DNA of 64,000 nt, taken from assembly GCA_947561395.2 (NCBI GenBank), contig OX387190.1:11960858-12024857 (forward strand), read 5' to 3'. A program made the position numbers and the translations under genes. The DNA comes from Buxus sempervirens. Taxonomy: Eukaryota > Streptophyta > Magnoliopsida > Buxales > Buxaceae. This document shows, piece after piece, positions 9,030-21,879 of the stretch; within the stretch, counting starts at the first letter, position 1, and each line of letters starts with the position of its first letter. The notes under the pieces are model-generated. The model did no database searches. It was not told where the DNA came from and saw nothing but the letters and a program-made list of their open reading frames with translations.

Positions 9030-10566
9030 ATACTTTTGGGCAAAAAGTGATTGAGCCAAATAAATGAAATATTGGCAATGCTATTGGCAAAATTTCTTAT
9101 GATTATGGCAAATTTTAAGGGAAAACAATGAAATCTTTTTTGGAATATTATCTCCAGGTGGTGAAATGAGAAAATTTTTATGAGAATTAAAGCCATGTTT
9201 TTGTCAACACCCTATCCACCATTTGTCTTTTCCAACAAAGGCTCTTTGAAATTGAGAGGTCACTTTGATGTGCACTCTATTACTAACAACTTGGATAAGT
9301 AGAAACTTTCAATTACGCAAAATGGGTGAAAGTCCTTAATATTTACACTCTTCCTTTTTGGGGATCAGGTGAATGGTGACACATTTCTTGAATTTTGAAT
9401 GTACATGGAATTATCCTACAGCTCTCCTTATGTCCTCCTTGATCATGCCCAAACACATCTTATATAAGGCTGAGGAGAATGACCTTGGCTCCATTGAGCG
9501 TTCTGTTATTTAAGCAAAGGAATTGCTGCCTATTGGTTTAGGGCTAACCGAATGTCCTTTATATATATATTTTATAGGCAACATGCCTGTATTTCTCATA
9601 TGATTCCCATCTTTTTGAGGGTACATATAGAAAGGTGGTGACAATATATCAACTTACTAAATAAGGCTCATATATATATATATATGAACGTGTTTTGATA
9701 AGTAGATATTTAAATATGTACATACACTCACAAACACACCCACACACACATACAATTTCCACACGCAATGTTATATCTTTGTCACTTGAGAATATGATTT
9801 CCCTTTGACAATGGAGGATATATACAGTTAATCCATAAATTCAATCAAGTGTTATATTAGTTTCAAACATTCTGTCATATGTAGTTGTGTACTTAAAACA
9901 ATATCCCATAAAATCAAGCAAACAAAACTTCTTTAATTTCTGTCGTTACTAAACAGATATTATCGTGCAGATACTCGCTGCTTGTATCATTTTCTTCTTT
10001 GTTTATCAATGTGGCAATGCCATATCGTAAAAAAAAATGCTTGACACTTCTGGTACTTACCATTGCAGAAGTCTTTGCTTGGATGTGGATCATTCTTTGC
10101 TGGAGCTTACTAAATTGCTGTTGACATGTAGTCTGCAATCACTTTGGAGTTTCTTTTTGCAATAGATTATACTATATGGAAAGGATATCCATTAATGGAA
10201 TATTGTGGTTATTTTAGAACTACCCGAGTTCAAATCATTATACGAAAACTATGTTTTGTTATTTTCAATTTATATTTTTATCTTTTATTTCCCATATGGC
10301 ATATTTTTCACATGGGTGTAGACCACTTTATCTGTGATTTTTATTGAATTGTCTATTTGAGTTGGTCAAAGCCTATTGTTTGGGATGAAATGTCTCCATC
10401 AGTGTCTCACATTTGCGTTGTGAATTCTAGTTTCTCATTTAATTTTTATTCCATTTTCAATGACAGCGGTAAGAGACAGGCATTCTACATCATTTCACAT
10501 TCAAATATAATCTGAATTATGGTTCTGGGGTAACTACAAATAATTTATTCCATTATTTGTTTTTAG
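9030..10566. other. intronic sequence of RABD1, no further gene
   Basis: No frame here shows the missing Rab P-loop or switch I exons. Only simple sequence stands out: (TA)n near 9671-9684 and a CA-rich tract at about 9725-9755. Ends at the TTTTAG acceptor before 10567. Confidence 0.6.
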
Positions 10567-10638
10567 TGGGATACTGCAGGACAGGAGCGCTTCCGGACCA
10601 TAACAAGCAGTTATTATCGAGGAGCACATGGAATCATT
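10567..10638 (+). CDS. RABD1: RABD1 (Rab1-class GTPase), internal exon with switch II
   Basis: The gene encodes a Ypt1/Rab1-type GTPase, which in plants acts in ER-to-Golgi vesicle traffic on Golgi membranes. This 72-nt exon reads [24 protein letters not shown] without interruption, containing the G3 motif DTAGQ (switch II). It is bounded by tttttag and gtaag splice sites. It joins in phase 0 to the exon at 13090. The sequence of the later exons ([21 protein letters not shown]) favours subclass RABD1 over RABD2. Exons for the P-loop, switch I and start codon are not found between 8556 and 10566 nor further left, so they must lie outside the window or be lost. Apart from that, all visible exons are intact, with consensus splice sites. 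Confidence 0.93.
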
Positions 10639-13089
10639 GTAAGAAATCCTATCAATGTAGTCTTATTAGACGAAAGAGTTTCTTTGATGCTCTGTGATAT
10701 CTCAAGGAAATTACCTAATCATATTGTTTTCATTGTTTTATTTCATTTCATGTAATTACAAGTTGGATATATACATAATTATTAACAATCACAGCTATGG
10801 TCATTAGATCCAGAAAATTGTGTAACCTACACTCTCTGTTATTCATATTATTTACCAGTTGACCTATTAGTTTCATTTTTTCTTCTTCGTGGTGTTCCTA
10901 TCTTCTTTCTTCCAATTGGGAAAACCACCACATCCATAAACACCATATCTTGTGCTGAACCATCATCCTAATATCACAATCTTGAAGATCTTAATGAAGG
11001 AATTTGCAGCGGACTCATTTAGCTAACAATCTTTGACATTTACAATTTCAGTGACTTATGAATTAGGATCCCTGTTCAGTTGTCTGAGATGATCTTTTTC
11101 AATATGATGGAAGTGGAGATAGAGCCTTTTCGTTTAGAAACTTCTTGTTCTAATAAAATTTCTCATATTCTCCAAGAGAGAAAAATGATATTCCATGCAA
11201 TATTTCTGCCTAAGTTAAATAAACAGTAATCTCTTATTATGTTTTAGGATCTAAGTGGAACCTAATTATTAAAGTATTCTCTCTCACTATATCTCTCTCT
11301 CTCTCTCTAGCATACGTGCAATTTAATAAATATATACTTGAAGCAACTTTGAGAAAAAAACCGAGAGGTATTCAAAGAACTGCTACAAAAACTGAAATCA
11401 TATACTGCATTTAGGTTTCAGATTTGAAAAGAACTCTTCTTCCTTAGATATTCACTAAGATTTTGTTGAAGGCTCAGGAGGATAATAATTGAATGCCATT
11501 TTTCACCCTTAAATTAAGGTTTGCCAGGATAATCGAATATCTCTTCCCCCTTCTAATTGCACTCTCTTTGAGGAGGCTGGATTGTGAGGACTGTGTCACT
11601 GTGATCCTGTGTCCACATTGTGATAGTGTTGGTGAAACTACTAAAGATGGTGGTAGCATCATTACAGGTGGCAAAAGTGGCTATATATATTTGTGATGAC
11701 CTTGATAAGAAAAAACGGGAAAAAAAAACGAACTTTATTGTTCAGTTGATCAATCTTGAGCTTTTTGAAAATGACATCCAAAAATTTGAGATTATGTCAT
11801 TTCTTAGAAAATTGCGTTAGTTTTGGAAAATGAAAGACATTAGGATATATTTTTAGATGGAAATGAATGCTCAGAGAATAAATTTTCCACAAATAATGTT
11901 TTTGTATCTTATTTTACATTAAGACAAACGAATATGTAGGTTCTCAAATCCTCAGATTAGTGCATCTACTTTGATTAATTCAATTTCTTTTTCTCTCTTA
12001 ATATTGCAAGTTTTTATAGTAATTTGTCATTGTTTCTGATACCTAGCTTATTATACAAGTTATCATATATTTGTTTTTTTAGCATCAATTATTTTCTTTT
12101 TAATTTCTTTTTTCTTTTACGCTTTTGAATTTTTCTATGTCTTCTTGGTTCTTATTTCTTTGTCAAGTTTTAAAATAAAGCCTTTTCTCTTTAACAGCCT
12201 TTAGAATGAAATCACTCCAATACCAAAAAATTAGTAAAATAAGTAGTCCAATATTTGGGTGCACAGTCTTCATTTTTTGGCCACAATTGCTGGGTGATTC
12301 CATTGGGGAATGATTGTTTAAGCTTAAGAGGCTAGTTATTATGCCCTTCATCACCTTCATTGTGGTGAATTATTGTTAGTTACCCAAATCACATTCCTAT
12401 CACATGCTTATTATATATTTTTCATATGCATATTACATGATTGCCATATGGCTAGTACATGAATTTTGCATGCTTACTACACGTTCCCCATGCTAGTCAC
12501 ATGAATCTCACATGCACACACTTGATTCATATATGCACATTGTACATATCTCATAAATGTGATCATGTATGTTTAGCGGAGATGTTGTTTTCATCTAAAA
12601 TTATTGATTCTCCTCTATTTTTATTTTCTATACCTATTCCACTTTTTATTTATCTAAATTATCTGTGTATTGATTAAAATGAAGCAGAAAATATTATTTT
12701 CTTAATTCACAAAATGAATATTTCACTTTTAAATCTCGTCAGAAAAAGGGTGTAACATGGCCATCATTTGAGAGTAAGGCTGAAAACAAATCTAATAATT
12801 TCTCATACAGAGAAGGGAAAAAAAATTGCTGAAATTCTGTTCACTAATACATGATAGAACATCAATTTTTTTTCCTGTCAAAACTATTTTTTTAGCAATT
12901 TCTGATTGAAAAAAAAGAAAAGGAATTTTATGTTGTGGTCACTTAAATTGCATTTCTATCTGAGCCACTTACTGGATTAATGTTTGAGAAAGAAGAAAGA
13001 TGACTTCTTTTAATGTATTTTTAATTAATTTCTAATCTTCTTGGCTTCGAAAATGCTGCATAAATCTTAATTTCTTGAGTTTGTGACAG
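10639..13089. other. RABD1 intron (2451 bp)
   Basis: AT-rich, no gene or recognisable transposon. A CT repeat (tatctctctctctctctctag) lies at about 11288-11310 and an acatg-rich stretch at about 12405-12560. The small open frames around 11474-11820 have no family features. Confidence 0.7.
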
Positions 13090-13245
13090 ATTGTCTACGA
13101 TGTCACCGAGATGGAGAGCTTCAACAATGTCAAGCAGTGGTTGAATGAAATTGATAGATATGCAAATGACAGTGTATGCAAGCTTTTAGTGGGGAATAAG
13201 TGTGATTTGGTTGAGAATAAGGTGGTAGATGCGCAAACTGCAAAG
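13090..13245 (+). CDS. RABD1: RABD1 exon with G4 guanine-specificity motif
   Basis: 156 nt, phase 0 at both ends, between gacag and gtattt. Encodes [13 protein letters not shown]..., including LLVGNKCDL (G4, N-K-x-D). No stops. A LINE insertion lies only 21 nt beyond its 3' splice donor. Confidence 0.94.
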
Positions 13246-13247
13246 GT

Positions 13248-13907
13248 ATTTTTTCTCTCGACAATGTTTTTTTGATAAGAAATGAGAAATATATTAAAAA
13301 CTTAAAAAAATAATTCTTACAAAGACCAATAGCATCCCATGAGGAATGGGATGCACACAAAAAAACCACAAAGACCCCAACACTACTACATCCACCACAA
13401 ACAGACCACGAAAAAAACTCCAAAATCTAATACTCCCATCACAATCAACCCATGTCCAGGCCATGAAAGTGAAAGTCCCTATTGCAGTAACATTTCCCAA
13501 TTTCTTACAAACTCCCCCACCTCTAAGCCATGAAACTCGGGACATAATGATGAGCGAAAAGTTGCCATGGACAAGATTGCATCTATTGTTGGCCCTTTTC
13601 CACTTCCCTTATCCTCAAAAACTTTCCTATTCTGATTCAACCATACTAACCAAACTGTAGCGAAAAAGTCACCCGAATACAGCCTACTCCCCTGCTTAGA
13701 CATGTGTGTAAAATTCCACTGTTCAGCCAAATCACATAGGCATCTAGGTAGAACCCAATGTACCCCTGCAAGGGATAACAATCTCCTCCAATTAGAGCTT
13801 GCATAGTCACAATGTACAAATAGATGGTCTATTGTCTCCCCATCCCTTATACATAGCATACAAACATGTGGTGAAATAGCCCAAGATTTTTTCTCCCGAA
13901 AATTATG
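13248..13907 (-). mobile_element. 5'-truncated LINE inserted antisense behind a RABD1 splice donor
   Basis: Body about 13267-13885. The minus strand encodes MLCIRDGETIDHLFVHCDYA and a C-terminal LINE tail (WVLPRCLCDLAEQW, FFATVWLVWLNQNRKVFED), i.e. the zinc-binding end of plant L1 ORF2. Its A-tail is the T-run at 13267-13273. Direct repeats flank it: ATTTTTTCTCTCGACAATG (13248-13266) and ATTTTTTCTCCCGAAAATTATG (13886-13907), about 19-22 bp with a few differences, as expected of an ageing target duplication. The reading frame is open for 126 codons, so the copy is not ancient. Confidence 0.85.
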
Positions 13908-14701
13908 ATTACTGTTTCTTACGTTTTACTGGCTCAACTTTTTGATAAACCAGTCAACTTTTGATTTTTAATTTTTTATACCCTTAAATAATGTATTAAT
14001 GCTTACAAATATGTGGATATACAAGTATGTAGATATCTGTAACATGCTCATTGGACTGAAATTGTGATCTATCTTGTTCCTCCTTCAGCTGTTGTATGTG
14101 TGGTTGTGATAAAAGATGCGCATTTCTTTGCATCTGTCTATTATAATATGAAATCAGAAACTAAAAACTAAATTGAAAAGGTTTTAACTAATCACAAAGT
14201 TATTAATTTTATAACAAATAATCAATTGATTTGACAAGGTTGCTTCTAATAATTGCAAATTCTGCCGTATATAGAAAATGATAAAATTAATTTCTCAGTG
14301 GAAATATCTGCCTGCCTATATTGTCTACCTGAATTTATCTAGTCTACATGTTTCAATATATACTACAATCCTTGCAGATGGGCATTATGTTTGGGGTTTG
14401 TAGGGTGCTTCTATTTCTTGTATATTTTTCTGGAGTTATTATCAATATACTTTTTGTGTTATTTACATGCTCATCAATATTCAAATGTAATCATTATATT
14501 TATTATGAGCTAAAATTTCCAACAGATAGCATGCGTAATAAACTAGATGATCATGTTGAGTTATTTCTTCTTGTTAGGGTAATAACGTCTTGTATAAAAT
14601 GCACAGTTCTAATCATATGTTTGAACATGTACATCAGTTTACAAGTTGTAGCTATGGGTGTTAAGTGTTAATGAAGTTAGTTATTGGGTATTTCTTTATT
14701 C

Positions 14702-14990
14702 GTTCATTATTATTATTAAATATGAATGGTGGAAGTACATAGATGCTCAAAAAATGATAGAAATTTGTTTAAACCTAAAGGTATTCTAAATTGCATGTTC
14801 CACCAATGTGACATCATTAATTAATTTTTCTGGACTAACGAGAAATTTGTTCATTATTATTATTGAATATATTTGCTGGAAGTGCATAGATGCTCAAAAG
14901 ATGATAGAAATTCTTTTAGACCTAAAGGTGTTCTAAATTGCATGTTCCTTCAATGTGACATCATTAATTACTTTTTCCGGACTAACTTGA
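14702..14990. repeat. two-copy tandem duplication, period 147 bp, in RABD1 intron
   Basis: gttcattattattatta at 14702 restarts at 14849. The following 140 bp repeat with scattered substitutions (e.g. gtacatagatgctcaaaaaatg / gtgcatagatgctcaaaagatg split across both copies). It ends about 25 bp before the next exon's acceptor. Confidence 0.85.
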
Positions 14991-15016
14991 ATCCCATGTA
15001 ATAAAATGGACTGCAG

Positions 15017-15120
15017 GCATTTGCAGATGAGCTTGGAATCCCTTTCCTTGAGACTAGTGCCAAAGACTCTATTAATGTAGAGCAAGCTTTTTTAACTATG
15101 GCTGGTGAGATCAAGAAGAG
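15017..15120 (+). CDS. RABD1: RABD1 exon with G5 motif
   Basis: 104 nt, from gcag acceptor to AAGAAGAG/gtaaat donor. Encodes [20 protein letters not shown] and [16 protein letters not shown] is the G5 loop. It ends in phase 2, completing an arginine codon with the first base of the exon at 27845 across a 12.7 kb intron. Confidence 0.94.
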
Positions 15121-15169
15121 GTAAATTACCTTTATTTTGTAGATGTGTTAAGTATATTCATGAGACAGG

Positions 15170-16200
15170 TGGAAGGGGAGAGATTGATCGAAGGCTTTTG
15201 CATAGGTTTACATGTCTCATCTTCACTCTTCAGTCTGCAAATGACATATGGTGGTTCTTGTTGAGGGGAATTTATCAGATTTCTTTGACCAAGTTTTTTA
15301 AGATGTTATCGGGCATCAAAATTAGTCTGAACATGGGTAGCTTCATGGGTATTCGTGCCTGTTGGGAAATCTTTAAAAATTTTACAGTTCTTCTCAGATA
15401 GTGTTGAGAATCTTCCTCTGAAGTATTTATGAGTCTTTTTGGGTGATAACCTAGAGAATATTAGCTTTTGGAATCTGTGATGGGGAGATTGGGTAAGAAC
15501 CTGGCTAGATGGAAGAGGAAATACTTATCATTAGGTGGCTGCTTCACATTCAGTAAAGCTTCCTGGCCGACCTACCAATATTGTTGTCTGCAATTCTAGT
15601 AAAGGTTTTGAAAGGTTTTAAAAGGATATAGAGGGCCTTTATTAGGGAAGGAAGGGGTGAAAAAGATTGTCTAGTCAAATGGGACAAATTATTTAGAGTG
15701 AGTACCTACGGTGACTTAGCTTAGAAAGGGAAACTCTATAGCATGCACTTAATTAGAAGGTTGGTCTTCTTCAAGATGGTTGGTTTATCAAAACACAGTC
15801 TAGGTTATAAAGGTCTGGTCCTTTGCATTTTTTTTCCCTTTGGCTCCATTCTTTGATTCCATGACTTATTTTGGTTGGTGAGTGGATTCCATGATAGAAC
15901 TCCCATCTGAGAAAATTTTGAGACTGAAGATACCTTCTAGACTTAAGGCCGTAGTGGGAGTGGGACTACAAGTCTTTATAGGATCAACACCATTGATGTT
16001 TTATAAAGGAAATTCATAACTATGTCTCCTTCGGTTTTGTCATTTGCTCGAGTGATAAAGAGTTACTGGACCATCTTTTTCATCTAATATCCCACTGGAT
16101 TTGGGTCAATTTTCTGTAGACTACAAGAGTTTATTAGGCAATGCCATAATCATTCTTAAAGCTGTTATTTTATTAGAGGATTTGAGTAAGTGGGGGAGTT
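15170..16200 (+). mobile_element. degenerate LINE reverse transcriptase relic in RABD1 intron
   Basis: Plus-strand fragments in several frames keep the order of plant L1 RT: FTCLIFTLQSANDIW (decayed HLQFADDT), FFKMLSGIKISLNMG, NLPLKYL, ARWKRKYLSLGG (frameshifted) and AFIREGRGEKDCLVKWDKL. Many stops and shifts; limits approximate. It starts about 50 nt downstream of the splice donor at 15121. A LINE-like 3' end (cagtaaatttcattttctttgg plus A-run) at about 17790-17823 could be its original tail. Confidence 0.7.
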
Positions 16201-17255
16201 TTATGTCATTTCTTGTTAAATGACATATATTTGGTCATATGCATGGTTTTAAATTTCCCTTTTTGAAGGCACCAAAAAATTTTTCCCCACATCAATACTC
16301 CCTTATTTTGATGACTCCAATTACTTGGAAAGAAGGCATTTGCTTTGATTAATTGATTGATATTTACAATATATAAAAAAAAAATCATTGTCATTAGGGT
16401 AATTGAATAAGATGATTTTTGAGGTCACAAGATCAAAGGAAGTTTCTTTTTTTGGGTGAGGTTCAGGATGGCTCTTTGGGCCAGTGTTAAGGATGACATT
16501 AGAGATTACTGATATACAGGTTGTGGGAGTGGGATTTGTGGTTCAATATTCACTTGTTAAGTTGAAGTTGATGTGATACTCAGATTCTCCAAGCTTAGGA
16601 TGAGTATTAGGTCATGATGGATTCATGTTTATTCTGGCTCCACCAAGCAGGGTGATGCTATTAGGCATTGGAAATATGCTTAAGATTGTCAAGATGCTTA
16701 TGTGAAGCTAGGCGACAGAATTACCTATAGCCTAGGCTGTGGTTTCTTGTGTGGCAACCTTTGGAGCAATTCTTCATACATTATTCCTAATTACTCTGCG
16801 GCTAGTTGAGTGATAGTATATCCTAATGAATGAGCAGCATATTAGATCTATAAAACTGATTTGATATATTAAATCATAAAATTGTGATCAAATAATTGAG
16901 GTTGCTTGCATGCTAATATGTGAAGTTAATTATGTGATTGAAGTGCCTTAAAGTTAATTGATTACAACATATACTGAAAAGAAGTCATGAAGAAAACTCA
17001 TTAAAATGGCATACTTGAAAAAAAATAGAAAACTCAGTAACAAAGATTACAAGATATTGAATCAGGCAAGAGAAGATAGGACAATCGTGTACTTACAAAA
17101 CTCCAAAACAAAGTCATCAGTGGATTATGGTGTTGACAAGGGAGAAGGAGAGTTGAAATTACTTGTGGAGAGGGAGGGAGGGAGGGAGGGTCTTACATCT
17201 TTGGTTGGATCCCTGCTTATTTCTGCTGTAGCTAAATGGAGCCATAATAGGCTTG

Positions 17256-17540
17256 CCTAGATTCTTAATAGAAATGCCTAGCCATGTAGTGATGGGGATC
17301 AGTGTGGTCAAATTTCTCTTGGAGGTTGAGGTACACAGTCCTACTAGTCAAATGGCTCAAATCCTTGCTTGGTGGTTGCCTAAATATCTTGGTAGTTGCA
17401 TAGTTGATAGTGTCCTAAATGAGTATATCCTAGATTCTTAATAGAAATGCTTAGCCATGTAGTGATGGGGATCATTGTGGTCAAATTGCTCTTGGAGGTT
17501 TAGGTACACAGTCCTACTAGTCAAATGGCTCAGATCCTTG
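17256..17540. repeat. direct duplication of about 112 bp, spacing 173 bp
   Basis: cctagattcttaatagaaat at 17256 recurs at 17429 and the match continues through ggctcaaatccttg / ggctcagatccttg, with about six substitutions. 61 bp of unique sequence separates the copies. Confidence 0.85.
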
Positions 17541-18589
17541 GTTCATGAGATGAGTGTGTTATTTGTACAGGTTCCTCAATTTGAATAGATAGGCTTTGCT
17601 GAGTGTGTGTTCTATGGGGAGTTTATTTCTTGCATGTGTTTAGTTAGAGAATATGATGTTTGGCTGAGTTCAATATGTACTAATTATTGCATGATCTTGG
17701 TGGATTGTTTGTTTGTTTGTTTTTTTTTTTCTCTTCTTTAGTTTTTGTCTTCTTTCATTTCCATGTTTGTACATAGATAAGATTTCCTTTCTTCAGTAAA
17801 TTTCATTTTCTTTGGAAAAAAAAGGGAAAATGAACCACAAAGGCAATTTCTTGTGATTTATTGTAGAAACGGTGAAATCATTGCCCAAATTTTCTTTTGA
17901 TCCTTGTTCCGAGAGTCTTCTTGATTTGATATTTTGAAGGAAATGATTGATTATCTTTTTCTACATTCTTTGTTGAAGGAAGAAAAAGATAAAACACCTA
18001 GGTTGTAAGACTAGCTACCTAGTTTAACAAGAAAACAAAGGGTAAGCAAGGCATTAAAAATTGAGAAAAAGGAAGTGAAGTAGGCCAACCAAAACACAAG
18101 GCAACTCATAGAAATCACATATTGCCATAAAGCATCTCATTTGAGTGAATTTGGACGAATATCCCATCTCTCCTTGCACCATCCTTCACTAGCCTGTTCT
18201 GCTATATTGCTGGTATATTTTGACATGTGATTTGATAAGATGTTCACTTCATCAAGAAATGTCTTTTTCGCCCGCAGATGATATGTGCAGGTCTCTGATA
18301 GTGTATCTGATCAAATACCTAGCATGAGCAGCATCCTCATCACTAAATGGCCTGATAGTGCATGTAATATGACATCCCTATGGTCTCTGAACATACTGCA
18401 AATCCTTTATTGACCTAGCTTCCTCAATGAGCTTCCATCAAACTTTTCCAACTTTGTTATATATATATATATATGTATATATTTAATCCAAATTTATGTT
18501 GGTCCTCCGGCCTTGATACCATTTTGAAGCATCTGAGGATACACTTTGGCTGGTGGACTTGTTCTTTCTCCGCCCCTGACATCAAAAGA

Positions 18590-18715
18590 TTCTGTCATCT
18601 GCAAAATGGAGGTGTGAAATCTGCACACTGTCTCTCTCTGTCCCGGAAGTCAAAATTTTGTCATCCTCAAAATGTAGGTGGAAAATCTGCACACTGTCTC
18701 TGCCAATTAAAATCT
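18590..18715. repeat. short imperfect tandem duplication (about 65-bp unit)
   Basis: tctgtcatctgcaaaatgga ... aaatctgcacactgtctctc recurs as ttgtcatcctcaaaatgtag ... aaatctgcacactgtctctg. No function apparent. Confidence 0.7.
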
Positions 18716-19739
18716 GGGACTATTTCATGAAGAACTGGCTTAGATCATCTCCTGAAAGAGTGAAAGGAAAGGGGGATAATGGATCTCCTTGTCTGAAACT
18801 CTCGTGAAAGAAAGTATGCACGTACAAAGTCATTTAAAATGAATTAAAAGGAAGACATTACTCACACAACTCACATACAAGATTGTCAGATGGCATCTAA
18901 AAAATCCATTCCACTCTATCATAAGTTTTCTCCAAGTCTGGTTTGCAGACAAGCCCTAAATCATTTGAATGAAATCTTTTAAAATCTTTCTATCCTTGAT
19001 AAAGCTTCTTTTATTCTGACATAATATGAGGCATCATGTTCGGTAGCGTAAATGAAAGGACCTTAACGATTATTTTATACAAATTTGTGATCAAACATAT
19101 GGGGTCTAAAGTAAACCACTTCCACCTCACATTTTTTTAGAATTAAAACCAGGAAAGTTGTATTGGTGATTTTATTGTCCACTTCACAGATATGAAATTC
19201 CTTGAACAGCCTAATAATGTCCATTTTTATCACCTCCCAGCTATCCTGATAAAAGCCATTCTAAAACTGTCAGGTCTAGGTGGTTTATTGTTATTCCTAG
19301 AAAGCTCCCATGATGCTGATTTAATTTCCTTCTCGTCAAAATTTCTTTCAAACCGCTCCTTTTGACTTGCCGCCCTTCCATTGACATCCACCTCTCTAAG
19401 GCAAGTTTGAAGACTTACTCAGACTTGTACAATTTTTATTATAACTGCGATAGTGCCTGTTAATTTCCAACACCCCCAACCCCCCAGTAAAGAAAAGAAA
19501 AAAAAAATCCATCACTCATCCCTCCGCTAGTGTTTGCTTTTGAATTATAATCTCGTATACATGGGTGTTGTGTAAACAACATGCTGTAATGGAGCCTGAT
19601 TGCAGTGAGAAATGAGCAAGGGTGAGGGCATCCTCCACAAACAACATGTTGTAACACCACCCGGTTACAGCGAGAAGTGAGCAAAGGTTCCTAGATCAAG
19701 TTGGACAAGCATGAGTCAAGAGGCTAGTCCAAGAGAGCA

Positions 19740-21087
19740 GAATTCACTCTAGTGCTTGGAATATAGAAACTTTAACGGGGAAGAAACCAGTGTTAATAGA
19801 TACTTTGAATTTGAAGAGAAGATGGATAAATATAATGTGCTTGCAAGAAACTAAATGGAAAAGAGACAAGGCTGAGGAGGGTAATGAGTATAAACTTTAG
19901 TACATGCTAGATAAAAGTCCTATAATGTTAGTTTGAGGATAATTAGTGATATAATAATGTTGCTTAAGTTAGTTATAGGTTAAAAAGGTGTAAACATTAT
20001 TAGCTCTTATGCACCTCAAGTAGGTTTAGATGAAAGCATTAAAAAACATTTTTGGAAGAAATGGATAGTTTGGTACACGACATATATGAAAGTGAAGGAT
20101 ATTTATGGGAGGACTTAAATGGTCATGTGGTAGATGAGAGTGATTGTTATAATAGAATTCATGGAGGAAGGCTTTGGCCAAACTAATGAGATGGAGGATC
20201 AGTCCTTGAGTTCACAGTGGCATATAACCTTGCTTTAGCAAATGTGTTTTTTCAAAAGAAAATCGAACATTTGGTGACTATTAAGAGTGGATCAAATTGG
20301 TGTCAATTGACTTTTTTTTCGTTGGAATGAACTAGCTACTTGTAGAGATTGGAAAGTTATTCCAAGCGAGAGTTTAGCTTGACAATATAGATTAATGGTG
20401 ATAGAAATTTGTATTAAAAAATGGAAGAAAAAACAAATAAACTAAATCAAACCCGAAAATAAAATTGTGGAAGTTGAAAGGAGAGAATTTAGTAATTTTT
20501 AGGAATAAGTTAATGAAAGAGGTCAGTTGGGATCTTACGGCTGATCCAACTAGGATGTGGAATGAAATGGACAATTTCATCGTAAGACTTGGAAAAGAAG
20601 TACTAAGAGAATCGCGACGTAGTATTTCAGCTTACAAGGAAACTTGGTGGTAGAATGATGTAGTACAAGAAGCTATTAAAGAGAAAAAACTTTATTTTAA
20701 AATTTTCCAAGAGAGTAAACCCAACCAAACTTAGAAAGATACAAAAATGACAAAAAAAGAAACCAAGAAGAAAATTAGTGGGGATAGAAAACATGCTTAA
20801 ACAACTTTTATGATAAGTTAGGTAATAATTAAGGTGAAAACTTTATTTATAAATTTGCAAGATTTAGAGAATGAGAGACTTGGATTAGGTAAGATATATT
20901 AAAAGTGAAGATTCAAGAGTTTTTGTAAAAGATGAAGAGATTAAATGAAGGAGAGAATATTTCATAGAATTATTGAATGGGGACAATACACATAGTTCTA
21001 GATTCTGCGTGGATGATAGCATTAATGGAACTAGAGAACAAATATATATTTGTACGATTTAAGCTGTAGAAGTTCAAGGTGCTCTAG
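19740..21087 (+). mobile_element. RTE-type non-LTR retrotransposon relic (endonuclease to RT start)
   Basis: Plus-strand reading in shifting frames: WNIETLTGKKPVLIDTLNLK and CLQETKW (APE endonuclease), NVISSYAPQVGLDE, LNGHV, then ISAYKETWW, VQEAIKEKKLYFK, VFVKDEEIK and EVQGAL, the order seen in plant RTE elements. Multiple stops and frameshifts. The polymerase palm (YADD) and 3' part are absent; the relic stops at about 21087, where a different repeat begins. Confidence 0.8.
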
Positions 21088-21676
21088 TCTAAGGTTTACC
21101 ATTTTGGTGCCGTTGGGTGTGTCGCCTAGGGCACGAAACGAAATTGGAAAATCAAAAGGAATAAAAAAATGTGTTTTTTTGGATTTGGGGAAATTTCGCC
21201 CAAATCAAGTAAAGTTTTGCTTCATGTTGCCCAAAAAAAAATTTGCATTTCGCCCCATTTCCCTTGTTTTGCCCTATTTCGTTATGCACGCCGCTACATT
21301 TCGCCGGTGTGCTGCTAAAAATCGCCAAGTACGTAGTTTGGAGATCTTTACCCTACAAAAAGCATCGCTATTGGGTCTTGGAGTGAAATTTCAGTGGCAT
21401 GCGATGGAAAACACTGCTTTAGTCAAAATGAGAATAGGAAAAGCCTTGGATCTAGATGGCAGTCTGGTGCGGACACTAGATATAGGCCACCAATTATACG
21501 AGTGTATGGACGACGTCATCGGAAGACAGCTCATCCAATGACCTAGAAGATTAGGATATTAGAGAAGGAATTAATATTTGGGTTTATTTAGCTAGTACTT
21601 GGGTTATCTTGTAATTTCATTTATTGTTGGGTTTTTCTTTAATTTCTGTTTTATGAACTAGGTTTTTTTTTTAGGC

Positions 21677-21683
21677 TATAAAA
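21677..21683 (+). promoter_or_regulatory. LTR TATA box
   Basis: TATAAAA within the self-complementary context GGCTATAAAAGCC, 180 bp before the LTR end; position fits an LTR promoter. Confidence 0.55.
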
Positions 21684-21867
21684 GCCTCACTTTCTAAGAG
21701 AATAAAAAAATACTTTTGAAGAATATTTAATCAAACGATGGTTTTCCTCCCAACCTTTTCGTCTTCTCTTCTCTTGGCTTTTCCTCTTCTTCCTTCTTCT
21801 TTCCCTTCTTTCTTCCTTCTCTACTTTCTTCTTCTTTTGGCTTCTTATTACTGTGATGCATCAAATT

Positions 21868-21879
21868 TGGTATCAGAGC
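21868..21879 (+). other. primer binding site (TGGTATCAGAGC)
   Basis: Lies four bases after the CATCA LTR end, the same primer type and LTR terminus as in the chromovirus at 3-8.5 kb. Confidence 0.85.

Larger units (their letters stand above)
16201..19739. other. RABD1 giant intron, unresolved repeat-derived sequence
   Basis: No coding region supported; open frames such as 17006-17260 and 18473-18730 have no family features. Contains the duplications listed separately, a (TA)n tract at about 18464-18483 and short LINE-like fragments that I cannot place precisely. Confidence 0.5.
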
